A DNA stretch of 34,333 bases from contig CAZAKZ010000052.1 of assembly GCA_964485695.1 (NCBI GenBank), positions 1-34,333 of the forward strand. Reading direction: 5' to 3'. Source of the stretch: CAZAKZ01 sp964485695. Lineage in GTDB: Bacteria > Planctomycetota > JAFGQW01. The notes below the pieces were generated by a model. The model was given only the letters and a program-made list of their open reading frames with translations. It made no database searches and had not been told where the DNA came from. Within the stretch, counting starts at the first letter, position 1, and every line of letters starts with the position of its first letter. Shown one piece after another: positions 1-8,963 of the stretch. The position numbers and the translations under genes are program-made.

Positions 1-41
1 AAAACGAGCAGGACGCGCTTCAGTCCGCAGCCTCCTGGAGC

Positions 42-1378
42 TTAACGGCATTGGCAGTAGACCAGGGTCGAGCCGGAGCCGTTCACCTTGGCCACAAAAA
101 CGTCGTAATAGCCGTTGTGGGTCAGATCCGGCCCGGCCCTGACCGGAAACGAGGTCTCGGTGCTCCGCGTCCGGCCCGCCACGAACGCGTTTCCGGAGGC
201 GTCCACGTCGATTCTGCTGCCAATATCGCTGTCCTTGCCGCCGATGTAGCCGCAGTAGACCAGCGTTGTCCCGGCCGTGTTCACCTTGGCCACGTAGGCA
301 TCGCCGTAGCTCCCTCCATTGTACGTGAGATCGGGCCCGACCTTCACGGGGAGATTGGAACTCCGGGTGGTTCCCGTGACGTAGGCATTCCCGGCCGCGT
401 CCACGGCGATACCGGAGACGGAGGTGGACGAGGATCCCCCGATGTATCCGCAGTAGACGAGCGTCGAGCCGGTGGCGTCCACCTTGGCCACGAAGGCGTC
501 CGGCCGGCCGCCGTTGTAGGTCAGGTCCGGGCCCGTCTTCACCGGGAAGGTCTGCTCGTCGCTGTAGGTGGTCCCGCCCAGGTAGGCGTTGCCGGCCGCA
601 TCCACAGCGATCCCCTTGCAGAAATCCGAATTGGCGCCGCCGCAGTATCCGCAGTAGACCAGAATTGCCGGATCGAGGATGAGTGTTCTCGAAGGGTCGT
701 ATTCTCCCACGCGGAAACCGAACTCGTGGTGGCCCTCCACACGCTCAAAAGCGGCTTCCACCGGCACGGGCTCGCCGTCCACGTCCTGGCAGGCCATGGG
801 TTTCGGGTCCGTGAACTCCCCCACCGGGTCTCCACCCGGAGGGTGCCCATCCGGGTGACCGCGACCTCCGTCGCCCCCCGGTACCGCAACCGGATCCGCC
901 CCGGATCCGCGCCCGGTTTAACCACGAACTCGTACTTGAGCTCATGGACACGACCTCGGTAGACCAGATCGATCCCGGGCCAGAGATCCTCGTAGACCAC
1001 CCTGGCAAACGTCCTGAGCCCGGTCTTCCATTCCTTCTCCGGCCCCCGGAAATAACTGAACAGGGCCCGCTGTTCGCCTTTGCCCCGCGGCAACACGTCC
1101 GGATCGGCCCCCACGAACTCCAGCTTCACCACCCAGGCGCGGTCCTTGCCCTTGAGCCGGAAGGTGATCCCGTCTCGTGTAAAGTACAACGTCTTGTCCG
1201 CACCCTGGACGTAGTAGCGCACCTTGTCCGGGTACACACCGCAGTTTTCAATGAAGTGGATCGGGAGCCTACTCAAAGAGGTCTTATGGTGTGAAGGGGA
1301 CGCCGGACAAGCAGGCTGGCCGGTGACGGCGGTGGCCAGGATGATCCCCACCACAAGAGCCGAAATGATGCATTTCAT
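42..1378 (-). pseudogene. SBBP-repeat secreted protein, frameshifted and 3'-truncated
   Basis: This is a broken relative of the intact SBBP gene at 16306-18828. The start is the ATG at 1378 behind GAGGAG. It opens with a signal peptide (MKCIISALVVGIILATAVTG) and a DUF7948-like domain (motifs IHFIENCGVYPDKVRYY and DLWPGIDLVYRG). The reading frame breaks at 826-828: after LRVET the paralogue pattern continues in another frame, as PVGEFTDPKP, which one extra C in the C-run on the coding strand would restore. The second frame then carries three SBBP repeats (LVYCGYIGG blocks, each about 65 residues). It stops after LVYCQCR in the first residues of a fourth repeat, so it lacks both the remaining repeats and the C-terminal domain of the intact copy. 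A genuine pseudogene is most likely. A base-call error could explain the shift but not the truncation. Confidence 0.75.
826..828 (-). other. Single-base frameshift site in the SBBP pseudogene
   Basis: The run is CCC on the coding strand (GAGACCCGGTGGGGG). One additional C would join the upstream frame (LRVET) to the downstream frame (PVGEFTDP) and restore a continuous product aligned with the intact paralogue. Homopolymer slippage, biological or technical, is the simplest explanation. Confidence 0.75.
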
Positions 1379-1723
1379 GGCGATCTCCTCGAGCGGGCGA
1401 GATGGAATCCCTGACTTCATTTTACACTATTATTATTTTACACTATTATTATGGAAGGCAGTCTTACCCATCCCGACCGGGGAGAATTGGCGGGAGTATC
1501 ACCACAACGTTCTGATACGAAACAGATTACACCCTTCGTGCGGGTCTTTCCCCGTTGTCTTACCCCTTGCTGGACCCTGTCCTCGAGTTCCGGGTCGCGG
1601 GGCAAGACCTCCCCGCCCTCCACAAATCGCCGGGGGCCAGGAGCTCGGCGAAAGGGACCTCGTGTTTTTCCATGCTCAGAAGACGACCCGGCGAGTCAAG
1701 TTCCGGTGCGCCGGGCGTTTCCG
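1379..1723. other. Intergenic region upstream of the SBBP pseudogene
   Basis: These 345 bases separate the stop of the first sigma-fusion gene from the SBBP start. I see no supported gene. The part nearest the SBBP start is AT-rich and contains a 16-bp tandem duplication that doubles a possible -10 element. The rest is GC-rich, without a clear terminator. Confidence 0.5.
1420..1451. repeat. 16-bp perfect tandem duplication (2 copies)
   Basis: TTTTACACTATTATTA occurs at 1420-1435 and again at 1436-1451 without mismatch. Read on the minus strand, each copy yields a TAAAAT hexamer about 40-60 bases upstream of the SBBP start codon at 1378, so a -10-like element is doubled. It is by far the most AT-rich stretch nearby. 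Confidence 0.85.
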
Positions 1724-4700
1724 CTATCGTCTGACCTCGATGGCGACCTCGTTCTTCCTGCCGGCGGTGACGACGACGGTCTTCCGGACCGGCTTGAATC
1801 CCTCTGCGGCGGTGTGGATCGTGTAGCGCCCCGGTGGAAGAAAGAGGGTCGCAAGCCGGCCATCCGGGTCCGTGACGGTCAGGCGGCGAGAGACCGATTT
1901 GTAGAGCGCACGCATTGCCTCCTGGCTCATGAGCTTGCCCTTACGGAAGCTCTCGCTCATGGCCCGGTCGCTACGAACTGAACGGCTCATTTTCAGGGCA
2001 TTGGGGATGCCGTCGGCGCGCTGGACCGTGACCTTGGCCCCGGGCACGGGCCGGTCGCCGGAGCTCGTGACCACCACTTCGACCTCCGCGCCCGGCGCGA
2101 CCGGCAGGGAGATCTCGCGGTTCTCACCGGTCGAGATGGAGATCTTCCTGAAGCTCTGGAGGACCCTGACCTTGCGCATGGTGCCGCGCGCAAATCCCTC
2201 GAGGACGAAGGACCCGGCGGGGAGCGAGCGGACCTCGAACCGGCCGCTCGTGTCGGTCCTCAGCCAGCGGAGGTTCTTGACCGGGTCGGTCCGGAGATCC
2301 CACAGGCCCACGCTTGCATAGGGGATCGGTTTCCCCTCCGGGTCGAGCACCTTGCCGCTGAGCGATCCCGCGCGCCAGACGCCGAGCACAACCGACTTCG
2401 GCTGCCCCACCGGGAAGATCTCGAACGCCAGGGAGTCCGAACGCATCCCGTCCGGCGTGTGGGCTTCGATCTCGTACTTCCCCGGTGGCAAGTGCATCGA
2501 GAAACGGCCCTCGAAATCGGCGAAGCTCATCGCAGAGCCGTGTCGTCGCGGGTACAAGGAACCCTGTTTTCCCGGCTTGTATTCGTACGAGCCGTGGATC
2601 CGGAACTCCGGAACTGGCTGGCCCGTGGCGGCGTCCACAACGCGTCCCTCGAGCTTTTTCAGGGCCTTTACCGTGAGGAGGAGGTCGGTTTGCCCGGTCT
2701 CCGCGGCCTTCCCGTAGGCGGGTTCGTAACCGATCTTCCGGGCTTCGAGCAGGTACTTGGTTGCGATCTCCTCGAATCCCTCGATGCGGAAGCGGCCCTC
2801 GGCACCGGAGATGGCCGTGCGCACCGGTCGATCGGGAAAGACCCGGCCTCGCATTTCCGGACGCAAGGCACGGACCGCGGCGCCGGCAACCGGGTGCCCG
2901 TTCTCGTCCACGACCCGTCCCGCAATCATGGAGCCCGGCCGGAGCACCCAGTTGATCTCGGTGACCTGGCCCTCGGAGACGGCGACGCCCGAGCGTTTCG
3001 CCGTCATGTACGCCGAGCAGCCCCCATGCGCCAATCCAGGGGGGTAGACGTCCATGCCGTGCACGCCGTCGTGCACGGCCTCCAGTTCGTAGCAGCCATC
3101 CGCCCGCGTATCGATCGACTTGAAGATCTTGTCGCGATCGGTACGGACGTTGACGCGCGCTGACGCGACCGGCGCGCCGGTCTCATCCTGGACCCGACCG
3201 CGGATCCTCCCGCCTTTCCCGAGGCGAATGACAACACCCTCCTTCTTTTCTCCACGCTTCAACACGATCCGTTCCGACGTTCCCCAGGCGAAGCCTTCCT
3301 TGGCTGCGGAGAGCTGGAATCCTCTCGTGGAAGCGGGCGTGGAGAGGGAGAAGGAGCCGTCCGCGCCAGTGGTCACGTGCTGGGACGACGAAAGGCTCCG
3401 GTTCCACCGGTTGCGCTCCAGGATGACGGATCCGAAGAAGCCCACCCGGGCCCCGGCCACCTTCTCTCCGGCTGGATCCAGGACGCGCCCGTTGACTTCC
3501 GCCGCGCGCCGGAGGGTGAAGTCCTTGGTGAAGGGGCTGTTGAAGTTGTTGTTGTGAAACACGAAAGAGCCATTGCGATACCCCTGCGCCTTCACCTCGC
3601 CGAAGGCGCCGACGACGAGATCCCATTCGAGCCCCTGAACCGTGTAGCGCCCCTCGTCGTCGGTGATGCCCAGCTTCCGCTCGTTGGCCACGAGCGTGAC
3701 CCTGGCGCCCGCGACCGGTTCCCCGGTGTCCTTGTCGGTCACGCGTCCGGTGAAGACGAATCCGCGGCCCACGACGAAGTCCTTGACGGATTCTCGGCCG
3801 GCTTCGACGGACACGGCCTCGCTCATTGAATGCGTTTGCGGCGCCTCGCACGAGAGAATTCGGACCCGATACGCCCCGGGACGGAGCCCCTCGATGCGGT
3901 AGGTGCCATCGGGTATCGAGCGCACGGAGATGACCGGGGGGCGGTTGTGAGTGTACCAGGAAAGCCGTGTCATGGCGTCCATCGGATCACTGCGGTAGAC
4001 AGCGACCGTGACGTCCGCACACGGTTCCCGCGTGGTCGCGAAGACGATCTTGCCGCGCAGCGTTCCCGGCTTGCCGAGTCGAAAATCCTGCCGAGTGAAC
4101 GGGCTAGCAAAGCGTCGCTCGGTGTAGTGACCCGCGTCCGACGCCCCGAGGAGGCATCGGCCGTGGATGGGCTTCAGCTCGTATTCGCCGTGCTCGTTCG
4201 TGCGCGCGGACGTCATTATTTTCATTTCCACGATGCCGAGCACGTACCGAAACGCGGCGACGGTGGCCCCCGGGAGGGGTGTTCCTTCAAGATCCGTGAC
4301 CGTACCGACGATCGAACCTCGCTTCGGTACCAGCACAGCGGCCGGCTTCTTCCCGGGTGCGGCCGTTTTCCGTGCGGGGACCTCGGTGTCGTCCCGGCCA
4401 TTCGTGGCCGGCGCCGCGGCTTCCGTTGTTTTCTTGACCGGCGCCGCAGTCGGCCGGTGCTCTTCCGTCCCCGGTACGGCCGGCAACCTCGGCTCCTCCT
4501 CGCGAGGCCAGAACATAAACGTGGTCGCGGTCCCCACTACGAGCAAGGCTGCGATTCCGATCTTCACTTTCGTGCTCATGATGAGTGCTCCGGTAAGGAT
4601 GGATGTAGATGCGCCACCGGCGGCTGCTCCCATGGAGACCTTGCCGATCAGCGGCACCAGCGCCGCGCACCAGCTCTTCCGGTCGCCGAAGTCGCGATCC

Positions 4701-5176
4701 AGGCGGGCGCGGAGTTTCTGCAGGCCGCGCCGGAGGCGTTCATGGACCGCCGAGACCGAGACATCGAGGCGGGCGGCGATTTCTCTCGGCGGGAGGCCTT
4801 CGAAGTAGCGGTAGAGGACCGTGGAACGACAGGGCTCTTCGAGGGAGGCCACGGCCCTGGCCACCCGGATACGGGTCTCTTCTCGATCCAGCATCTCGGC
4901 GACAGAGGGGAGGGACTCGCCCCTGGCGGCCCGTTCTTCCCGCTGCCGGCGATGCGCGTCCGTTCTGTGGCGCATGAGCGCAAAGCTCCGCACGACCCGG
5001 CGCATCCACGACCGGAGCGGTCCGGGCTTCCGGGGAGGCTTCTCCAGCGCCTCCATCCAGGCATCCTGGACCACGTCCTGGGCCGCGTGCTCGTCGCGTA
5101 CCAGGCGACTGGCCAGCGAGCGAATCCAGGCGTCATGCGCCAGCAGGTCTTCAAGGAGTCGATTCGGATCTTTCAC
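1724..5176 (-). CDS. ECF sigma factor fused to a TM segment and carboxypeptidase-regulatory repeats (paralogue 1)
   Basis: The protein has 1150 residues. I chose the GTG at 5176 because VKDPNRLLEDLLAHDAW aligns with the ATG starts of the two paralogues; upstream in-frame codons have no such match. Residues 9-45 resemble sigma region 2 (AAQDVVQDAWMEAL). Residues 112-165 resemble region 4, with its helix-turn-helix (LPPREIAARLDVSVSAVHER). A hydrophobic span at about 203-223 (KIGIAALLVVGTATTFMFW) predicts one transmembrane helix, followed by an Ala/Pro/Lys linker. About nine carboxypeptidase-regulatory-like beta domains follow, each with a core of the type GxVxDxxGxPxxGAxV. Inferred topology is sigma in the cytoplasm and repeats outside. 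No anti-sigma gene is adjacent, so the fused part may act as sensor and tether. It starts 112 bases after the stop of paralogue 2, with no clear Shine-Dalgarno at the GTG. Confidence 0.85.
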   Translation of the reverse strand: MKDPNRLLEDLLAHDAWIRSLASRLVRDEHAAQDVVQDAWMEALEKPPRKPGPLRSWMRRVVRSFALMRHRTDAHRRQREERAARGESLPSVAEMLDREETRIRVARAVASLEEPCRSTVLYRYFEGLPPREIAARLDVSVSAVHERLRRGLQKLRARLDRDFGDRKSWCAALVPLIGKVSMGAAAGGASTSILTGALIMSTKVKIGIAALLVVGTATTFMFWPREEEPRLPAVPGTEEHRPTAAPVKKTTEAAAPATNGRDDTEVPARKTAAPGKKPAAVLVPKRGSIVGTVTDLEGTPLPGATVAAFRYVLGIVEMKIMTSARTNEHGEYELKPIHGRCLLGASDAGHYTERRFASPFTRQDFRLGKPGTLRGKIVFATTREPCADVTVAVYRSDPMDAMTRLSWYTHNRPPVISVRSIPDGTYRIEGLRPGAYRVRILSCEAPQTHSMSEAVSVEAGRESVKDFVVGRGFVFTGRVTDKDTGEPVAGARVTLVANERKLGITDDEGRYTVQGLEWDLVVGAFGEVKAQGYRNGSFVFHNNNFNSPFTKDFTLRRAAEVNGRVLDPAGEKVAGARVGFFGSVILERNRWNRSLSSSQHVTTGADGSFSLSTPASTRGFQLSAAKEGFAWGTSERIVLKRGEKKEGVVIRLGKGGRIRGRVQDETGAPVASARVNVRTDRDKIFKSIDTRADGCYELEAVHDGVHGMDVYPPGLAHGGCSAYMTAKRSGVAVSEGQVTEINWVLRPGSMIAGRVVDENGHPVAGAAVRALRPEMRGRVFPDRPVRTAISGAEGRFRIEGFEEIATKYLLEARKIGYEPAYGKAAETGQTDLLLTVKALKKLEGRVVDAATGQPVPEFRIHGSYEYKPGKQGSLYPRRHGSAMSFADFEGRFSMHLPPGKYEIEAHTPDGMRSDSLAFEIFPVGQPKSVVLGVWRAGSLSGKVLDPEGKPIPYASVGLWDLRTDPVKNLRWLRTDTSGRFEVRSLPAGSFVLEGFARGTMRKVRVLQSFRKISISTGENREISLPVAPGAEVEVVVTSSGDRPVPGAKVTVQRADGIPNALKMSRSVRSDRAMSESFRKGKLMSQEAMRALYKSVSRRLTVTDPDGRLATLFLPPGRYTIHTAAEGFKPVRKTVVVTAGRKNEVAIEVRR
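4577..4591 (-). promoter_or_regulatory. Possible internal ribosome binding site and start codon (paralogue 1)
   Basis: Inside the sigma-fusion gene, GGAG lies 8 bases before an in-frame ATG (codon 200, MSTKVKIGIAAL), immediately before the transmembrane segment. The same GGAGCACTC-x-TCATGAGCA arrangement is present in both paralogues. Initiation here would give a roughly 950-residue protein with a signal-anchor start and no sigma domain. This is inference; the coding sequence T-G-A-L-x-M-S could explain part of the conservation. Confidence 0.35.
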
Positions 5177-5288
5177 GGCACTACAATACTGAGTGCAGCG
5201 CCCGGCGAAAACTCCACAACCCGAAACGCTCTTTTTTCTTCGATTCCGGGACGAGGGGGCCGGGGAAGATCGCCGCCCTTGAGACCGG

Positions 5289-8200
5289 TCACTCCTTCTC
5301 CAGCACGATGTCGAGGGTCTTCTTGAGGCCGGAGCCAATGGAGATCGTCTTCTTCCAGGGCTTGTGGTCGGTCGCGGTGGCCGTTATCTCGTACTCTCCC
5401 GGGATCAGATGGAGGGTCGCCAGCGTTCCGTCCTTGCCGGTGACGGTCAGACGCCGCTTCGTTTTGGCCTTGGACTGGCGATATTCCTCCTGAGAAGGGT
5501 GGTGCCCAGCTTCGCGCTGCGCCCGACCGAAGGCATTGAGCGCAAGCCGTTCGCTGAGCCTCAGGGCCAGATAGGGTATGCGGTCCGTCCGGGCAATATC
5601 CACCGTGGCGCCCGCGATCGGCTTCTTGTCCCTCTGGGCGACCCGCACCTCGACTTCCGTGCCGGGTCCGAGGGTCAGACGGATATCCTTCTGGCCGGCC
5701 ACTGTCAGCCGGACCTTCCGGGTGCCTTCGAACCGTGGCTTTCCACGGACGTTTCCCGAGGCCGCCAGCAGGTAGGTGCCGAGGGGAAGGGACGAGAACT
5801 CGAACCGGCCCGCGGTATCGGCCCGTCCCGACCGGATCCACTTGCCCGGGCACGTGCCGAGGTCATAGAGGCTGATCCCCGTGTAGTCGAGCGGTTTTCC
5901 GTCCAGGGATACGATTCGCCCGCACACGGTGGCGCCCTCCCATACCTCGAGCTCGAGGAACTCCGGGTCGCCCACGGCCGGGACCTCGATCCGCCGGGTC
6001 TCCGAGCTCAAGCCGCCAGGTGCCTGCGCCTCGATTTCATAGGTGCCTGGCTTCAGGTGCAGCATGAAGCGTCCCTCAAGATCGGTGAATATTCCACGGT
6101 TTCTCACGTTGGAGAAACGGATCATCCGTCGCCTCTCCTTCGATCCCGGGCCGGGAACCGAAAAGCCCTGGATCCGGAACTCGATTGCGGGCCGGCCCGT
6201 GGATCCCACGAGGACCCGCCCTTTGAGCTTCCTGGTGTTCTGCAGGGTGATGAGCACCTCGGCGCTGCCGGGCCGGATCTCCCGGGCGTAGCCCTGTTCG
6301 TACCCCGCCTTCACCGCCTGCAGGAAGTATTTCTTCTCCACGTCCCAGAGCCCTTCGATACGAAACCGCCCACGAGCGTCGGTGCAGGCCACACGCACGC
6401 AAGGGGCACGGAGCGACATCGTGATCACGCTCGGGGAGAACCAGGGGAGCGCCCGGACGAGCACGTTGTCGAGGGCGCGGCCGCCCGCGTCCACGACCCG
6501 CCCCGTGAGAGTCGGCCCCCGTCTCAGAACCAGGTTGACCTCTGTCCGGCCGCCCCCGGACACGGTCACGCCCTTGTGTTCCAGGCCGGAAAAAGGGGAG
6601 CGGGCGTCCGCTAGGGCGCCAGGCGGCAGGACCCTGAGGTCGTAGGTGCCGTCCGGAATGCCTTCCATCTCGTAGCGGCCGTCGGGCCGGGTGTACGCAC
6701 AGCGGCCGATCCTTCCCCGATCCGCGGACAGGGTGACCCGGGCCGAGTCGATGGGGCTACCGGCCGCGTCGGTGACGCGCCCGGCAACGGCGCCGCAGCG
6801 CGGCAAGCGAAGCTGGATCCCGGTCACCTTGGCGCCGGCTTTCGGCACGAACGGCTTTGAGGCTCCCCAGCCGAGCCCGTCCTTGCCCGCGTGCACCCGC
6901 CGTTCCTTCTCCGTGGGGCGGACAACGAGCCGGAAGATCCCGTCCTCGTCTGTGGTGGTGGTCGTGGCCCGGGAGACACTCGCCCAGAGCTGCGTGGGCA
7001 GGCGGAGTGCAAGAGACGAAATGCCCACTCGTGCTCCGGCCACGGGTTTGCCCTCCGGGCCGAGAACCCGTCCGGAAATCATGGCCCCGCGTTTCATGGC
7101 CAGATCGATGACGCGCTCCCGGGTCAGGGCCGCGATGGGCTGGAGTTGGCTGTAGGTGGGCGCATAGCCGTCGGCTTCGGCCACGACCGTGTCGAACTCC
7201 GGCCACGCATCGATGCCGGCGATCGCGTAGCGGCCGTCAGCGCCGGTCACGGTCCGCTTGCGGTAGTTGTTGTGCTGATAGACCGCGGCCCCGGCGATGG
7301 GCCGGCCCGACCCGGCATCGGTCACCTTCCCGACGATCTTGATCCCGGTCGAAACGGCGAAGTCTCTGACAACCTCCTGTCCGCTGCTCACCTCGATGGG
7401 TTGCTCGAGGGTGTGTATCGGGGGATTCTCCCGGGGCAGGATGTAGAGCTGGTACCGGCCCGGCCGCAGCCGGTCGAAGCGGTATTTGCCGGCGCGGTCC
7501 GAGTGCACCATGGCCACGGGCGGCCGCTGCCAGGCATACGTGCGGGCCAGGTTGTGCAGGGCGTCGAGGCGGCGCCAGTCGTAGACTGCCACCGTTGCGT
7601 CAGCGCAGGGGGTGAGGTCAGCCGCCAGCACCAGCTTGCCCCTGAGGACGCCGGGCGTGCCCAGGACGAAATCGGCCCGGGTGAAGGGGCTCGCCAGGCG
7701 CCGCTCGGTGTAGTGGCCACGGGCCGAGGCTTCGACCACACAGCGAGCTTCCAGGGGCTCCAGGGTATATCGACCCGCCGCATCCGTGCGCGTGGCCAGC
7801 CGCTCCTCGAGCTCCACGACGCCCGGGTGGTACCGGAGGGCCCGCACTGAGGCTCCCGCGATGGGCGCCCCGCCCGGGTCCGTGACCCGGCCGACGATGG
7901 CGCCTCGCTTTGTCTCCATGGGCGCTGCGGCGGTCGAGCGCACCGGCGTCGTCTCCTCCGGCGGCCCAGGCCTGGCCTCTACCGCCTTTGCCGCAGCGGG
8001 CCCGGTGTCCGGGGTGGTCTTCGCGGCCGCCTGCATTGGCTTGCTGACCTCGGATTCCGGCACCTCAGGCGGTTTCACCCCGTCCCGGGGCCAGAACGCA
8101 TACGCCACACCGAGGCCGGCGAGGACAGCGATCCCGATCTTCACTTTTGTGCTCATGACGAGTGCTCCGGTAAGGATGGATGCGGATGCGGCTCCCGCGG

Positions 8201-8753
8201 CGGCTTCCATGGAGACCTTACCGCAGAGCGGCAGCAGCGCCGCAAACCAGGTCTTGCGATCCCCGAATTCGCGGTCCAGGCGGCCGCGGAGCTGCTGGAG
8301 GCCGCGGGTGATGCGCTTCTTCACCGCTTCGACCGTCATATCGAGCTGTTCCGCGATCGTCCGTGGCGGCAGGTTCTTGAAGTAGCGGTAGATGATTGCG
8401 GAACGATAAGGCTCCTCCAGGGAGAACGTCGCCTTCACCAGCCGAAGCCGGGTGGTTTCCTGGTCCATCACTTCGGCGACGGAAGGAAGCCGGTCAAGCC
8501 GGGCGCCCTGTCGTTCGTGCTCGTTGCAGCGCGCCAGAGCCCGGTTGCGTTTCCCCGCCAGATTGCGGAGGACACCGCCCAGCCAGGCGCGGACACGGTT
8601 CGGACGCTCCTGCTGGCGTTCCAGCGCCGCCAGCCAGGTGTCCTGAACCAGGTCCTCGGCCGCGTGCTCGTCCGAGACCAGACGCCGCGCCAGCGACCGT
8701 ACCCAGGCGTCGTTCGCCAGCAGATCTTCGAGAGGGGTTGCCGGTTTCTTCAT
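5289..8753 (-). CDS. ECF sigma factor fused to a TM segment and carboxypeptidase-regulatory repeats (paralogue 2)
   Basis: The protein has 1154 residues, starting at the ATG at 8753 (MKKPATPLEDLLANDAW) behind GAAGG. The N-terminal quarter is an ECF-type sigma factor: region 2 (AAEDLVQDTWLAAL) and region 4 (LPPRTIAEQLDMTVEAVKKR). A conserved small-residue segment ends at a single transmembrane helix (KVKIGIAVLAGLGVAYAFW). The remainder is roughly nine carboxypeptidase-regulatory-like domains (for example GAIVGRVTDPGGAPIAGASV, GKVTDAGSGRPIAGAAV, GRVLGPEGKPVAGARV), an Ig-like fold usually found in surface or secreted proteins. It carries no peptidase domain. It is nearly the same length as the other two paralogues, which indicates duplication of the complete architecture. 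The next gene starts 112 bases downstream on the same strand, so co-transcription with paralogue 1 is plausible. Confidence 0.87.
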   Translation of the reverse strand: MKKPATPLEDLLANDAWVRSLARRLVSDEHAAEDLVQDTWLAALERQQERPNRVRAWLGGVLRNLAGKRNRALARCNEHERQGARLDRLPSVAEVMDQETTRLRLVKATFSLEEPYRSAIIYRYFKNLPPRTIAEQLDMTVEAVKKRITRGLQQLRGRLDREFGDRKTWFAALLPLCGKVSMEAAAGAASASILTGALVMSTKVKIGIAVLAGLGVAYAFWPRDGVKPPEVPESEVSKPMQAAAKTTPDTGPAAAKAVEARPGPPEETTPVRSTAAAPMETKRGAIVGRVTDPGGAPIAGASVRALRYHPGVVELEERLATRTDAAGRYTLEPLEARCVVEASARGHYTERRLASPFTRADFVLGTPGVLRGKLVLAADLTPCADATVAVYDWRRLDALHNLARTYAWQRPPVAMVHSDRAGKYRFDRLRPGRYQLYILPRENPPIHTLEQPIEVSSGQEVVRDFAVSTGIKIVGKVTDAGSGRPIAGAAVYQHNNYRKRTVTGADGRYAIAGIDAWPEFDTVVAEADGYAPTYSQLQPIAALTRERVIDLAMKRGAMISGRVLGPEGKPVAGARVGISSLALRLPTQLWASVSRATTTTTDEDGIFRLVVRPTEKERRVHAGKDGLGWGASKPFVPKAGAKVTGIQLRLPRCGAVAGRVTDAAGSPIDSARVTLSADRGRIGRCAYTRPDGRYEMEGIPDGTYDLRVLPPGALADARSPFSGLEHKGVTVSGGGRTEVNLVLRRGPTLTGRVVDAGGRALDNVLVRALPWFSPSVITMSLRAPCVRVACTDARGRFRIEGLWDVEKKYFLQAVKAGYEQGYAREIRPGSAEVLITLQNTRKLKGRVLVGSTGRPAIEFRIQGFSVPGPGSKERRRMIRFSNVRNRGIFTDLEGRFMLHLKPGTYEIEAQAPGGLSSETRRIEVPAVGDPEFLELEVWEGATVCGRIVSLDGKPLDYTGISLYDLGTCPGKWIRSGRADTAGRFEFSSLPLGTYLLAASGNVRGKPRFEGTRKVRLTVAGQKDIRLTLGPGTEVEVRVAQRDKKPIAGATVDIARTDRIPYLALRLSERLALNAFGRAQREAGHHPSQEEYRQSKAKTKRRLTVTGKDGTLATLHLIPGEYEITATATDHKPWKKTISIGSGLKKTLDIVLEKE
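8154..8168 (-). promoter_or_regulatory. Possible internal ribosome binding site and start codon (paralogue 2)
   Basis: GGAG stands 8 bases before an in-frame ATG (codon 200, MSTKVKIGIAVL), at the same place as in the other two sigma-fusion genes. The use of GGA and GCA codons here is identical in all three copies although the region prefers G/C-ending codons. Functional use is inferred only. Confidence 0.35.
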
Positions 8754-8963
8754 GACTACCTTCGAGTACCCGGAGCCCGCGAAACGGAGACAGATTCGAG
8801 CCCCGGGGTGCGCGCCCTTCTCACGTCGAGCAGCGGAATGGTTCGATCGGCAGCAAGGAACATTGAAGCGAATCGCTCCCGAGAAGGAACCAGAAAAGGA
8901 TCGTTGACAGGAGGAAGAGCAGGGCATCAACAGCCCGTGAACCACCCGTCGGATCGGATCACA

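Noticed and set aside
3830..5326. Long open frame on the plus strand opposite sigma-fusion paralogue 1
   Set aside because: Antisense shadow of a GC-rich gene: low-complexity Arg/Pro/Gly content, no motif, no ribosome binding site, and the opposite strand encodes clear sigma and repeat domains.
5177..5338. 54-residue N-terminal extension of sigma-fusion paralogue 1
   Set aside because: It overlaps the end of paralogue 2, has no similarity to the starts of paralogues 2 and 3, and those begin at the residue matching GTG 5176.
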